From an uncultured Rhodocyclaceae bacterium (lineage in GTDB: Bacteria > Pseudomonadota > Gammaproteobacteria > Burkholderiales > Rhodocyclaceae), in NCBI GenBank assembly GCA_934271525.1, contig CAKQRL010000001.1, positions 124,001-188,000 on the forward strand: a stretch of 64,000 bases of DNA, read 5' to 3'. The translations under genes and the position numbers were made by a program. The notes beneath the pieces were generated by a model. It worked only from the letters and a program-made list of their open reading frames with translations, was not told where the DNA came from and searched no databases. This document shows positions 26,741-34,931 of this stretch, in pieces. The stretch's first letter is position 1; every line of letters begins with the position of its first letter.

Positions 26741-27262
26741 TTAGGGTGTGCCATTAGCGTAATTTCTGCAAGTGGAAGGCATGTATTTGGCAGACACGTT
26801 TGCATAGCATTGCCACACGCCGTAATTGTTGTGGCGGAGCATCGCAATTTTGTCGCCTTGCAATTTTTCATTGACCACATTGTTGCCATCGCCGATGAAG
26901 CATTCCACGCCAGATTTGAAGTCGCCGTAAGCACTTAAATCGGTTGTGCCCGGGCCTGCGCCGTAGATTTTCACTTTGCAATAAGAAGTTTTCACCGTGG
27001 TGGATTGTTGGGAGCCATCACCAATACCCATGAAAATATAATTGTTGGTGGTAAAGTCGGCGTGGAAAGTTGGCGTTTTGCCTTCCGATTTTGCCGCTTC
27101 AAAGTTGGTTTTGGCAGGTGCAATTTCAGCCAAAGCGGCAGTAACTTGCGAGCGAATCACATAGTCTTGGTAAGCGGGCAAAGCAATGGCTGCCAACACG
27201 CCAATGATGGCAATGACCACCATCAATTCAATGAGCGTAAAGCCTTGTTGCAATTTTTTCAT
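26741..27262 (-). CDS. Type IV pilin, copy 2 (identical protein to copy 1)
   Basis: 173-aa class III prepilin with leader MKKLQQG. The amino acid sequence equals copy 1. By eye the DNA is identical from the stop codon back to about codon 20. The only differences I see are synonymous, in the first 20 codons, and the upstream regions differ. Identity continues past the stop through the terminator and, with a few changes, the palindromic element. This fits a recent duplication or gene conversion tract of more than 500 bp. It has its own sigma-54 type promoter. Confidence 0.93.
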   Translation of the reverse strand: MKKLQQGFTLIELMVVIAIIGVLAAIALPAYQDYVIRSQVTAALAEIAPAKTNFEAAKSEGKTPTFHADFTTNNYIFMGIGDGSQQSTTVKTSYCKVKIYGAGPGTTDLSAYGDFKSGVECFIGDGNNVVNEKLQGDKIAMLRHNNYGVWQCYANVSAKYMPSTCRNYANGTP

Positions 27263-27343
27263 TTTTTCTCTCCAAAAAGAAGAAAGGTTGTTGGAATAAA
27301 GTTTTTTCAAAACACCACTGATTCAAAGAGTGCGCTTGTTTTA

Positions 27344-27359
27344 AACAAATAATGTGCCA
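27344..27359 (-). promoter_or_regulatory. Sigma-54 type promoter of pilin gene 2
   Basis: Minus strand TGGCACATTATTTGTT, one base different in the -24 box from the copies before pilin genes 1 and 3, about 85 bases upstream of the start codon. Confidence 0.7.
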
Positions 27360-27375
27360 AAATTTTTGTATTTCA

Positions 27376-27597
27376 TCAGCGTTCTAATGCTTTGCGCAAT
27401 TCTGCTATGGTTTTGTAATGCGGGTAATTTTGTGGATTTTTTTCCATATCTTCCAATTCAGCAAGCGCTTGGGATAAATGCAGTTGCGGCAAATGGTCTT
27501 TTTGTTCAAAGCGCAAATTGGCACCTGTTTTTTGTGCCAATTCGGCAAAGGCGTTGATGAATTGTTCATCCACGTTTTCAATGGTCAAGGTGGTCAT
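27376..27597 (-). CDS. Hypothetical small protein, antitoxin-like, paralogue 2
   Basis: 73 aa, MTTLTIENVDEQFINAFAEL to NPQNYPHYKTIAELRKALER. Related to the protein at 24576-24812 at both ends. GGGAGAG precedes the ATG. It lies just upstream of the pilin 2 promoter on the same strand. No toxin is visible nearby. An antitoxin-like role is only suggested by size and the acidic helix pattern. Confidence 0.55.
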   Translation of the reverse strand: MTTLTIENVDEQFINAFAELAQKTGANLRFEQKDHLPQLHLSQALAELEDMEKNPQNYPHYKTIAELRKALER

Positions 27598-27746
27598 TTT
27601 TTTCTCTCTCCCTGTTGTTTATTGTATATTCATTTTTAAACGCTCGGGGTTGGCGGGGTTTAAGCAAAACTGCCAAAAAACGGCAGGCACGTTGCAAAAT
27701 GCGTCAGTTCAAAATGCGTCAGTTTGCTTTCAAAAAAAGCCAACAA

Positions 27747-27772
27747 AAAACCCGCCATTGGCGGGTTTTTTT
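27747..27772 (-). terminator. Terminator of pilin gene 3
   Basis: AAAAACCCGCC ATT GGCGGGTTTTT hairpin downstream of pilin gene 3 on the minus strand. Just beyond it AAAATGCGTCAGTT occurs twice in tandem (about 27696-27724). Confidence 0.75.
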
Positions 27773-27794
27773 GGAAAGTGTATTTATTTTAAGA

Positions 27795-28319
27795 CTAGGG
27801 GGAGGGAGAGCTTTCATCCCCTGCCACACAACCCGTAGGGCGGTATTTGCCCAACACTTTGGCACGGCAAGACCACACGCCGTCTTCATTGGCACGCAAC
27901 AAGGTGATGGTGTCGCCCTTAATCACACGGTTGACGTTAGCTTTGCCTGTGGCTTTGCTTTCGCCAATTGTGCATTTGATATAAGCATTATCGGTGCCTG
28001 TTGAACCCGCACTAATTTTCACATGGCAGTAGCTGGTGCCGGAAGTGGTGGCCCCAGAAGATGCAGATTTGTTATCCCCAATACCCATATAAATATGGTC
28101 TTGATCGGTGAATTTGGAATAGAAGGTTGGGGTTTTGCCTTCTGACAATGCCACTTCCATATTTGTTTTGCCCGGGTTGATTTCAGCCAAGGCGGAAGTA
28201 ACTTGCGAGCGAATCACATAGTCTTGGTAAGCGGGAATGGCAATTGCCGCCAAAATACCGATGATGGCAACCACCACCATCAATTCAATCAAGGTGAAAC
28301 CTTGTTGCAGTTTTTTCAT
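27795..28319 (-). CDS. Type IV pilin, copy 3 (divergent)
   Basis: 174-aa class III prepilin from ATG 28319 (GGAGAATGATC upstream): leader MKKLQQG, helix FTLIELMVVVAIIGILAAIA. The mature N-terminal half resembles the other pilins (YQDYVIRSQVTSALAEINPGKTN). The C-terminal half is different: SCRAKVLGKYRPTGC replaces CYANVSAKYMPSTC, and the tail is serine/proline-rich. This conserved N-terminus with variable C-terminus is what pilin diversification normally gives. Confidence 0.92.
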   Translation of the reverse strand: MKKLQQGFTLIELMVVVAIIGILAAIAIPAYQDYVIRSQVTSALAEINPGKTNMEVALSEGKTPTFYSKFTDQDHIYMGIGDNKSASSGATTSGTSYCHVKISAGSTGTDNAYIKCTIGESKATGKANVNRVIKGDTITLLRANEDGVWSCRAKVLGKYRPTGCVAGDESSPSP

Positions 28320-28378
28320 GATCATTCTCCTAAATGTTTGAAAAAAATTTCTGTTAAAAGAAACAGTGGCGAGATTTT

Positions 28379-28394
28379 AACAAATAACGTGCCA
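28379..28394 (-). promoter_or_regulatory. Sigma-54 type promoter of pilin gene 3
   Basis: Minus strand TGGCACGTTATTTGTT, matching the box before pilin gene 1 except for the last base; about 60 bases before the start codon. Confidence 0.7.
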
Positions 28395-28471
28395 GTTTTC
28401 TTAATTTTTTGCGTTTTGAAAAAACGATTGGCTTTTTTTGTTGCGTTTTTTTGGCTTTTTTGGGCGTTTTT

Positions 28472-29191
28472 TTATGCCGAATGCCACGTTACATTCGCCA
28501 AAAACAAATACCCCGCACCGTAGACAGTTTTGATGATGGCGGGGGCTTCTGAATCGCTTTCTAATTTGCGGCGCAGGCGTGAAATGCGCACATCAATAGA
28601 GCGATCCATTGGCGTTAATTCATTGCCGCCGGTTAGTTTTTCACGCCCCAAAATGCGGTTGGGGTGTTGCACAAAAATGCGCAACAAATCGGCTTCGGTG
28701 GTGCTTAAAATAAATTCTTCGCCTTTGGGGGAAATCAGCGCATTGTTGGCTAAATAAAACTTCCAACCCGCAAATTCAGCAATAGAAGAAGGCGAATCGG
28801 ATGTTGCTGGGTTTTCTTTGCGGCGCAAAATGCTGCGGGCACGGGCAACCAATTCCCGAGGTTCAAAGGGTTTTAACATGTAGTCGTCTGCGCCCAATTC
28901 CAACCCCATGACTCTGTCGCTCACGTGCGCCCTGCCGGTCAAAATCAAAATGCCGCAGTTGGTTTGCGCTTTGACTTTTTGCATCACTTCAATGCCGTCC
29001 ATATCGGGCAAGCCCAAATCAATAATGCACAAATCGGGGTTGTTGCGGGGCAATAGCCGCAAAAATTCGCTGGCGCTGTGGCACCACAAGGTTTGGAATG
29101 AAAATTCGGATAACACCTGCACAATAATTTGTGCCACGTCTGGGTCGTCTTCCACAATCACAATGCGGGGGTTGTTTTCTTCTTCTTTCAT
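28472..29191 (-). CDS. Two-component response regulator, OmpR/PhoB family
   Basis: 239 aa. Receiver domain about residues 8-120: acidic pair in VEDDPD, phospho-acceptor D in CIIDLGLPDMDG, K in YMLKPFEPRE. It is followed by a winged-helix output domain (SIDVRISRLRRKLE, IIKTVYGAGYLF). Being OmpR-type, it is not a sigma-54 activator and so is not the direct activator of the neighbouring pilin promoters. The hybrid histidine kinase just upstream on the same strand is its likely partner. ATG 29191 follows GGAAAC. Confidence 0.9.
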   Translation of the reverse strand: MKEEENNPRIVIVEDDPDVAQIIVQVLSEFSFQTLWCHSASEFLRLLPRNNPDLCIIDLGLPDMDGIEVMQKVKAQTNCGILILTGRAHVSDRVMGLELGADDYMLKPFEPRELVARARSILRRKENPATSDSPSSIAEFAGWKFYLANNALISPKGEEFILSTTEADLLRIFVQHPNRILGREKLTGGNELTPMDRSIDVRISRLRRKLESDSEAPAIIKTVYGAGYLFLANVTWHSA

Positions 29192-29206
29192 TGCAGTTTC
29201 CTTTTT

Positions 29207-29246
29207 TCCACGGTAAACGCCAAAAAAATTTAGAGTTTACCGTGGA
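29207..29246. repeat. Palindromic element, short full copy (40 bp)
   Basis: TCCACGGTAAAC, short A-rich centre, GTTTACCGTGGA, complementary arms; between the hybrid kinase stop codon and the response regulator start. Confidence 0.88.
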
Positions 29247-29249
29247 ATT

Positions 29250-31193
29250 TTATTGAATTTTTTGATTTTTTTGAAAATCGTTCAACATTTGCGCCAAATC
29301 TTTTTTATCAAAGGGTTTGTGCAAAAGCGGCACTTGGTTTGGGTTGGCAATTTCGTGGTGGTAGCCGCTCATCAAAATCACATGAATGTTGGGGTATTGC
29401 GTGTGAATTTGCGCTGCCAACATATTGCCCGAAATGCCGCCGGGCATAATGATGTCGGATAAAACGGTGGAAATGTTTGAGACGTGTTTTAAAATTTCCA
29501 ACGCCTGCTTGCCGTTTTCTGCTTCAATCACGGGGTAGCCCAAATCCATCAATTGTTGGCGCACCACAATGCGCACGCTTTTTTCATCTTCAACCAACAA
29601 AACGGGCGCTGGTTGGCGGGTAGAAGCGGGCAAAATTTCAGGCGTTTTTTCTGCTGGCGCTTCCAAATGTTCTGGAATAAAAAGCTGCACCGTTGTGCCA
29701 CGCCCAAGTTCGCTTTCAAGCACCAAATTACCGCCAACGCTGGTGGCAAAATTGTGCGCCATCGCCAGTCCCAAGCCAGAACCCAAACCAAAACGTTTGG
29801 TGGTAAAAAACGGTTCAAAGGCTTTTTTTAAAACTTCTTGGCTCATTCCTTGGCCATTGTCTTGAATGGTGATTGCCACATAATTGCCGGCTTTTAAGTT
29901 TTGCGGGTTTTTGTCATCTGCCAACAATTGGGCAACAACAAGTTTTAATTTGCCGCCGTGCGGCATAGCGTCTCGGGCATTTAAGGCAAAATTCACAATG
30001 GCGCTTTCCAACTGCGAAGGGTCAATGGCGGCATAAATGGGTTCATTGGGAATTTGCGTTGAAAGTTCAATGGATTCGGGTAGTGATCGTTTGATTAACT
30101 GCTCGCAATCGTTGATGAGTTTGGGAATATCCACAATTTCGCTACTTTGCGGTTGTTGGCGAGAAAAAGTTAAAAGCCGCCTAATCAACTGCACGCCACG
30201 CCGAGCCGAGCGCAAAGCCGGTTCAATGTATTCTTTTAAATACGATTCATTGGGATGGTGGTCCACCAAAGCTGCCAAATTGCCGATAATCACGGTTAAA
30301 AGATTGTTGAAGTCGTGCGCCAAACCGCCGGTGAGTTGCCCGATGGCTTCCATTTTTTGCGCTTGCATGAGTGCGGCTTGCAAGCGTTTTTGCTCCGAGA
30401 TGTTGTAAGAAAAAACAAAAAAACCCAAAGTTTCCCCTTCGCTGCCAAATTCTGGCACAAGCGTGCTGTTGGCGTAATGCGTTTGGCCGTCTTTTTCAAA
30501 GGAATATTCGTAGCTGACTTGTTCGCCCATTAAGACACGGTCAACTTGCGTTTTAACTTGTTCATAAACCGCTTGCCCGATGACTTCGGGAATTGAGCGC
30601 CCAGTGGCAAAGCCGGGCGGGTTGCCAAACCAATCGGAATAACCTTTGTTGGCGTATTGGTAAATGCGGTTTTTGTCCACATAACCAATTTGAATGGGAA
30701 TGGTGTCGTTAATCAAACGCAAGCGGGCTTCGTTGCGTTGCAGGGCGTTGGCAATTCTTGTGTTGGAGCGCAAGGTTCGGCGCATACGCAAGAGTGCATC
30801 TTCCAACTGCAAGGTGCGCCGCTGCACGGTTTCTTCTAATTTTTGTTGGGTGATGGAACCTTTGAAGTCGTTTTGTTTTTCAAAATATTGCGTTAAAACG
30901 TGCCCGCTTAATGAGCGCTCAGCAACTGCCCAAAATATGCGCTGGTCGGTGGTGCGAATTTGCGCCAAGGTTTTGTCTTCATCTTCTTTGTTTTTTTCCA
31001 AAACCACGCCAAAAAAAAGCGAAGAATCGTCTGCTATGCCGTAGCGCCGAGCCAGCTTTGCCCACGATTCAAACGGGCGCAAAAAGTCAAATTGAAAGGT
31101 TTCCAAAAAGGCGTGATTCCACGCAATCAATTTGTTTTTTTCATCAAATAGCGCAAAAGCGGCTTCATTTTTCAAAAAATCATTGTTTTCCAC
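29250..31193 (-). CDS. Hybrid sensor histidine kinase with PAS domains and receiver
   Basis: About 647 aa, soluble. PAS-like region at residues 10-130, a coiled segment about 115-165, a second PAS about 165-275 (RLRLINDTIPIQIGYVDKNR), phospho-acceptor H in GGLAHDFNNLLTVI, the N box (VNFALNARDAM), G boxes (DNGQGMSQEVL, GLGSGLGLAMAHNF), and a C-terminal receiver with D in VLSDIIMPGG. No membrane segment is visible, so it senses a cytoplasmic cue. The start lies in a repeat arm: GTG 31193 has AGGTG about eight bases upstream; in-frame GTG 31202 and TTG 31199 are alternatives. Confidence 0.85.
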   Translation of the reverse strand: MENNDFLKNEAAFALFDEKNKLIAWNHAFLETFQFDFLRPFESWAKLARRYGIADDSSLFFGVVLEKNKEDEDKTLAQIRTTDQRIFWAVAERSLSGHVLTQYFEKQNDFKGSITQQKLEETVQRRTLQLEDALLRMRRTLRSNTRIANALQRNEARLRLINDTIPIQIGYVDKNRIYQYANKGYSDWFGNPPGFATGRSIPEVIGQAVYEQVKTQVDRVLMGEQVSYEYSFEKDGQTHYANSTLVPEFGSEGETLGFFVFSYNISEQKRLQAALMQAQKMEAIGQLTGGLAHDFNNLLTVIIGNLAALVDHHPNESYLKEYIEPALRSARRGVQLIRRLLTFSRQQPQSSEIVDIPKLINDCEQLIKRSLPESIELSTQIPNEPIYAAIDPSQLESAIVNFALNARDAMPHGGKLKLVVAQLLADDKNPQNLKAGNYVAITIQDNGQGMSQEVLKKAFEPFFTTKRFGLGSGLGLAMAHNFATSVGGNLVLESELGRGTTVQLFIPEHLEAPAEKTPEILPASTRQPAPVLLVEDEKSVRIVVRQQLMDLGYPVIEAENGKQALEILKHVSNISTVLSDIIMPGGISGNMLAAQIHTQYPNIHVILMSGYHHEIANPNQVPLLHKPFDKKDLAQMLNDFQKNQKIQ

Positions 31194-31200
31194 GGTCAAC
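31189..31200 (-). repeat. Single repeat arm overlapping the hybrid kinase start
   Basis: On the minus strand GTTGACCGTGGA followed by AAACAATG. Its GTG (31193) and TTG (31199) are in-frame start candidates of the kinase, giving an N-terminus with TVENND. Confidence 0.8.
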
Positions 31201-31334
31201 ACCTATTTTTTTTGATTTTTATCAAAAAACTTTCTTTATTTTGCATTAAAAAGAAAGCAGAATAACGAAAGTTTACAAATGTTGACAGTTTGTTGACATT
31301 TTTTGGAAGAAATTTTGACCAAGGGGGTGTTCAA

Positions 31335-32972
31335 ATGCGCACAGATCGTGAAGCGATGGAATATGACGTGGTGATTGTTGGCGGCGGTCCATCTGGGCTA
31401 ACGGCAGCCATCAAACTCAAACAGTTGGCACAAGCGGCGGGCAAGGAAGTGTCCGTTTGTTTAATTGATAAAGGTTCAGAAATCGGTGCGCATATTTTAT
31501 CCGGCGCCGTGTTGGAGCCACACGCTTTAAATGAATTGTTCCCCGATTGGAAAGAACGTGGCGCACCGCTTAACACGCCGGCGGGTGAAGATAAATTTAT
31601 GTTTTTAACCGAACGTGGTTCATTTTGCTTTCCAACGCCGCCCACAATGGCAAACCATGGGAATTTTATTATTAGTTTGGGGAATTTTTGCCGTTGGTTG
31701 GGCGAGCAAGCCGAAGCCTTGGGCGTTGAAATTTATCCGGGTTTTGCCGGTTCCGAAGTGCTTTACAACGAAGACGGTTCGGTCAAAGGTGTGGCAACGG
31801 GTGATGTTGGCATTGGCAAAGATGGCCAACCAACTGCCAATTTTCAACCCGGAATGGAATTGCACGCCAAACAAACCATTTTTGCCGAAGGTTGCCGTGG
31901 TTCTTTAACCAAAGAATTGTGGCAAAAATTCAATTTGCGTGAAAATTGCGACCCGCAAACTTATGGCATTGGCATCAAAGAATTGTGGGAAATTAAACCC
32001 GAAGTGCATCAACAAGGTTTGATTATGCACACGGTTGGCTGGCCATTGGATAGCGGCACTTATGGCGGCTCGTTTTTTTACCACTTTGAAAACAACCAAC
32101 TTGCCATTGGTTTTGTGATTGGTTTGGATTACAAAAACCCGTGGATTTCGCCTTTTGAAGAATTCCAACGCTACAAAACGCACCCTGCCATTGCCAAATA
32201 TTTGGAAGGCGGGCGGCGTGTTTCTTATGGCGCAAGGGCATTGGTTGAAGGCGGTTACCAAGCAGTGCCGAAGTTGAGTTTTCCGGGCGGCGTGTTGATT
32301 GGAGACACCGCAGGTTTCTTAAACGTGCCAAAAGTTAAAGGCACGCATATGTGTATGAAATCGGGCTTGGTGGCAGCCGAAGCCATTTTTGAACATTTGC
32401 AAAAAGAAAACGCTGGCAGCGAAGTTACAGAATATCCCGAAAAATTAAAACAAAGTTGGATGTGGGATGAACTCTACCGTGTGCGCAACATTCGCCCATC
32501 ATTCCATTGGGGTTTGTGGGTTGGTTTGGGGTTGAGCGCTATTGATACTTACATTTTCCGTGGCAAAGCGCCGTGGACTTTGCATCATCACGATGACCAT
32601 TCGGCATTAGGCGATAAACGTGATTATGAAAAAATTGAATACCCCAAACCCGATGGCAAAATCAGTTTTGACCGTTTGTCCTCCGTTTTTATTGCGCAGG
32701 TGAATCACGAAGAAAATCAACGTTGCCACTTGCGCTTAAAAGATGAAAACGTGCCGATTGCCGTCAATTATGAAAAATACGGCTCACCGGAAACACGCTA
32801 TTGCCCAGCGGGTGTTTATGAAATCACGGGCGAAGAAGAAGGCAAACCCAAGCTGGTGATTAACAGCCAAAACTGCCTGCATTGCAAAACGTGTGATATC
32901 AAAGACCCAACGCAAAACATCAACTGGACAACGCCAGAAGGTGGCGGCGGGCCGAATTACCCGAATATGTAG
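31335..32972 (+). CDS. Electron transfer flavoprotein-ubiquinone oxidoreductase
   Basis: Inner-membrane-associated flavoprotein that passes electrons from ETF (fatty-acid and amino-acid dehydrogenases) to ubiquinone. 545 aa from ATG 31335 after AAGGGGGTG. The FAD-binding VVIVGGGPSGL lies near residue 15, a second FAD motif GDTAGFLNVPKVKGTHM in the middle, and a C-terminal 4Fe-4S cluster has cysteines in RYCPAGVYE and NCLHCKTCDIKDPTQN. It ends GGGGPNYPNM as in the family. ETF genes are not in the window. Confidence 0.93.
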   Translation: MRTDREAMEYDVVIVGGGPSGLTAAIKLKQLAQAAGKEVSVCLIDKGSEIGAHILSGAVLEPHALNELFPDWKERGAPLNTPAGEDKFMFLTERGSFCFPTPPTMANHGNFIISLGNFCRWLGEQAEALGVEIYPGFAGSEVLYNEDGSVKGVATGDVGIGKDGQPTANFQPGMELHAKQTIFAEGCRGSLTKELWQKFNLRENCDPQTYGIGIKELWEIKPEVHQQGLIMHTVGWPLDSGTYGGSFFYHFENNQLAIGFVIGLDYKNPWISPFEEFQRYKTHPAIAKYLEGGRRVSYGARALVEGGYQAVPKLSFPGGVLIGDTAGFLNVPKVKGTHMCMKSGLVAAEAIFEHLQKENAGSEVTEYPEKLKQSWMWDELYRVRNIRPSFHWGLWVGLGLSAIDTYIFRGKAPWTLHHHDDHSALGDKRDYEKIEYPKPDGKISFDRLSSVFIAQVNHEENQRCHLRLKDENVPIAVNYEKYGSPETRYCPAGVYEITGEEEGKPKLVINSQNCLHCKTCDIKDPTQNINWTTPEGGGGPNYPNM

Positions 32973-33004
32973 TTTTCTTTCTTTGTTACAAAGTTGTAAA
33001 CCAA

Positions 33005-33031
33005 AAAACCCGCTTCAAGCGGGTTTTTTTT
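33005..33031 (+). terminator. Terminator after ETF-QO
   Basis: AAAACCCGCTTCAAGCGGGTTTT hairpin with a run of Ts, 30 bases after the stop codon. Confidence 0.8.
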
Positions 33032-33053
33032 AAGAAAACAAAAAAAAATTGCC

Positions 33054-33100
33054 GTTTACCGTGGAAAATCAGCATTTTTTCTTTAAAATCCACGGTAAAC
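33054..33100. repeat. Two repeat arms in reversed (tail-to-tail) order
   Basis: Right arm GTTTACCGTGGA at 33054-33065, then left arm TCCACGGTAAAC at 33089-33100: the opposite order from the usual full element. They could still pair as a hairpin with a 23-base loop. They lie directly before the kinase gene. Confidence 0.85.
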
Positions 33101-33117
33101 CACAAGTTTTTTTGTTT

Positions 33118-34479
33118 ATGAAGAACGACCCGGAAAATCCGAAAAAAATCGGCAAATATCCTGTGATTAAAAAACTCGGCACGGGGGCTACCGCCACGGT
33201 TTGGCTTTGCAAAGATCCCGATGTTAAAAATTTGCAGGTTGCCGTTAAGGTTGTGCGTTTTACGGCTGGCAATGCCGCACTTTCCAAACGCATGAAAAAG
33301 ATTTTCAAAAACGAAATGATGGTCGCTCAATATTTGAATCACCCCAACATTGTGCGGGTTTTTGATTCGCAACTTGAAGACGATTACGCCTTTTTGGTGA
33401 TGGAATTTGTTGATGGTGGCTCGCTTGCCGACTATTGCACTTTTGAAAAATTGTTGCCAGTCAAACAAGTGATTAGTTTGATTTTTAAATGTTGTATGGC
33501 GCTGGATGCCGCTTACCAAAAAGGCATTGTGCATCGGGATATTAAACCCGCCAACATTTTGCTCACCGACAAAATGGAACCCAAAATCACCGATTTTGGT
33601 TTGGCGCTGAATATGAGCCGCACCGATGGCGAAGAGTCGACGTTTATTATGGGTGTTGGTTCTGCGGCGTATATGTCGCCCGAGCAAATCAAGGTTTATC
33701 CGCTTAATCAAAAAACGGATTTGTATTCTTTGGGCGTGGTGTTGTTTCAAATGCTAACAGGTCGGTTGCCTTACCGTGCGCCGAATCAAGCGGCGTTGAT
33801 GTATAAAATCATCAACAGCGATATTCCCAAACCATCGGCGCTTAATCCGAATATTCCTGCGGAGTTGGACAAAATCGTTAAACACGCCATGGAAAAGGAT
33901 TTGTTCAGCCGCTACCGCACGGGAGCGGATTTTGCCAAAGATTTATCCAGCCTGCGTTATGAAATTGCCGAAGAAACCGAAGAAGATTTGGCGCAGCAAC
34001 AACGTGCGGATACCAAACATTTTGAGTTGTTGCGCCGTTTGAGTTTTTTTTCGCAGTTTGAAGACATTGAAATTTGGGAGATTTTGCGCATTTCCAAAAT
34101 CCGCAAATTTTCAGCCGGCACGGTGTTGGTTAGAGAAGGCGAGCGCAACCGCAATTTTGGCGTGATTTTGTCGGGCACGGCGGATGTTTCCATCAACGGG
34201 CGTGTGTTGGCAAAATTATGCGCTTCTGAACCGGTGGGCGAAGTTGCCTTTTTGCACCCGCAGGATGACCGCAGGCACGCAAGCGTTATTACATCCGAAC
34301 CTTTGATTTTTTTAGAAATTCAAGCCAAAACCTTGGATGTGGTGAGCGAAGAACTTGCTTTGCGCTTAAAAGATGCGCTTTTAATTACCTTAATTGACCG
34401 CTTGCGCTATTCCAACCACATCGCCTTGCAAAACACAGGCGCACCTGCGCCACGTGCGTGGTCGGCACCAACCTTATGA
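33118..34479 (+). CDS. Ser/Thr protein kinase fused to a cyclic-nucleotide-binding domain
   Basis: 453 aa. The Hanks-type kinase domain spans about residues 10-275: glycine loop LGTGATATVW, VAVKVV lysine, HRDIKPANIL catalytic loop, DFGLA, and APE replaced by SPE (AAYMSPEQIK). After a linker, residues about 315-430 form a cNMP-binding fold (GTVLVREGERNRNFGVILSG, then PVGEVAFL). No membrane segment is visible. Start ATG 33118 has no clear Shine-Dalgarno; an in-frame GTG at 33061 inside a repeat arm would add 19 residues. It overlaps the next gene by four bases and heads a run with SCO1 and PCu(A)C. Confidence 0.88.
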   Translation: MKNDPENPKKIGKYPVIKKLGTGATATVWLCKDPDVKNLQVAVKVVRFTAGNAALSKRMKKIFKNEMMVAQYLNHPNIVRVFDSQLEDDYAFLVMEFVDGGSLADYCTFEKLLPVKQVISLIFKCCMALDAAYQKGIVHRDIKPANILLTDKMEPKITDFGLALNMSRTDGEESTFIMGVGSAAYMSPEQIKVYPLNQKTDLYSLGVVLFQMLTGRLPYRAPNQAALMYKIINSDIPKPSALNPNIPAELDKIVKHAMEKDLFSRYRTGADFAKDLSSLRYEIAEETEEDLAQQQRADTKHFELLRRLSFFSQFEDIEIWEILRISKIRKFSAGTVLVREGERNRNFGVILSGTADVSINGRVLAKLCASEPVGEVAFLHPQDDRRHASVITSEPLIFLEIQAKTLDVVSEELALRLKDALLITLIDRLRYSNHIALQNTGAPAPRAWSAPTL

Positions 34480-34931
34480 AAATCACGCTTTTTTTGTTGG
34501 CGGCAATTCTTGTGGCAATTTTTTTTAAAATGCCTGCTGATTCCGATTCTGCTTCTCAAAACCTTGCTGATTTTAAAGATGCCGCTGCGGCATCTGACAA
34601 TTCTTGCTTTTTAACTGCCGAAAAATGTCGCTTTCCCATTCAAAATGGTTTTGTGGAATTAAAAATCCCACAGCCAATTCCGGCGGGCAAAGGTTTTGAA
34701 ATTGTTTTGCAAGCGCAAGATTTTCAAATTGAATCCGCCACGGCAAGTTTTGAAGGGTTGTCAATGACCATGTCCGCCCCTGAAATTGTTTTTTCTAAAA
34801 ATGCCCAAAATAATGCCATTTGGCAAGCACGTGCCTTTTTGCCCATTTGCTTAACAGGCACTATGCGTTGGCGGATGACTTTGCGTTTAAACCAAAACCT
34901 GATTATTCCTTGGTTGATGGAGTCTGGGTGA
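34476..34931 (+). CDS. Hypothetical exported or membrane-anchored protein
   Basis: 151 aa from ATG 34476 (MKITLFLLAAILVAIFFKMP), with one N-terminal hydrophobic segment acting as signal or anchor and a periplasmic rest with two cysteines close together (CFLTAEKC). It overlaps the kinase gene (ATGA) and the SCO1 gene, so it is part of one operon. The position next to two copper chaperones suggests a role in cytochrome oxidase or copper handling, but I recognise no domain. Confidence 0.7.
   Translation: MKITLFLLAAILVAIFFKMPADSDSASQNLADFKDAAAASDNSCFLTAEKCRFPIQNGFVELKIPQPIPAGKGFEIVLQAQDFQIESATASFEGLSMTMSAPEIVFSKNAQNNAIWQARAFLPICLTGTMRWRMTLRLNQNLIIPWLMESG

Noticed and set aside
28472..31193. Two-component pair as PilR/PilS regulators of the adjacent pilins
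   Set aside because: The regulator has an OmpR-type winged helix, not the AAA+ sigma-54 activator domain, and the kinase is a soluble hybrid unlike PilS.
33049..33117. N-terminal extension of the Ser/Thr kinase through both repeat arms (TVENQHFFF...)
   Set aside because: No ribosome-binding site before the upstream TTG or GTG, and the kinase family starts near MKNDPENPKK; kept only as an alternative start.
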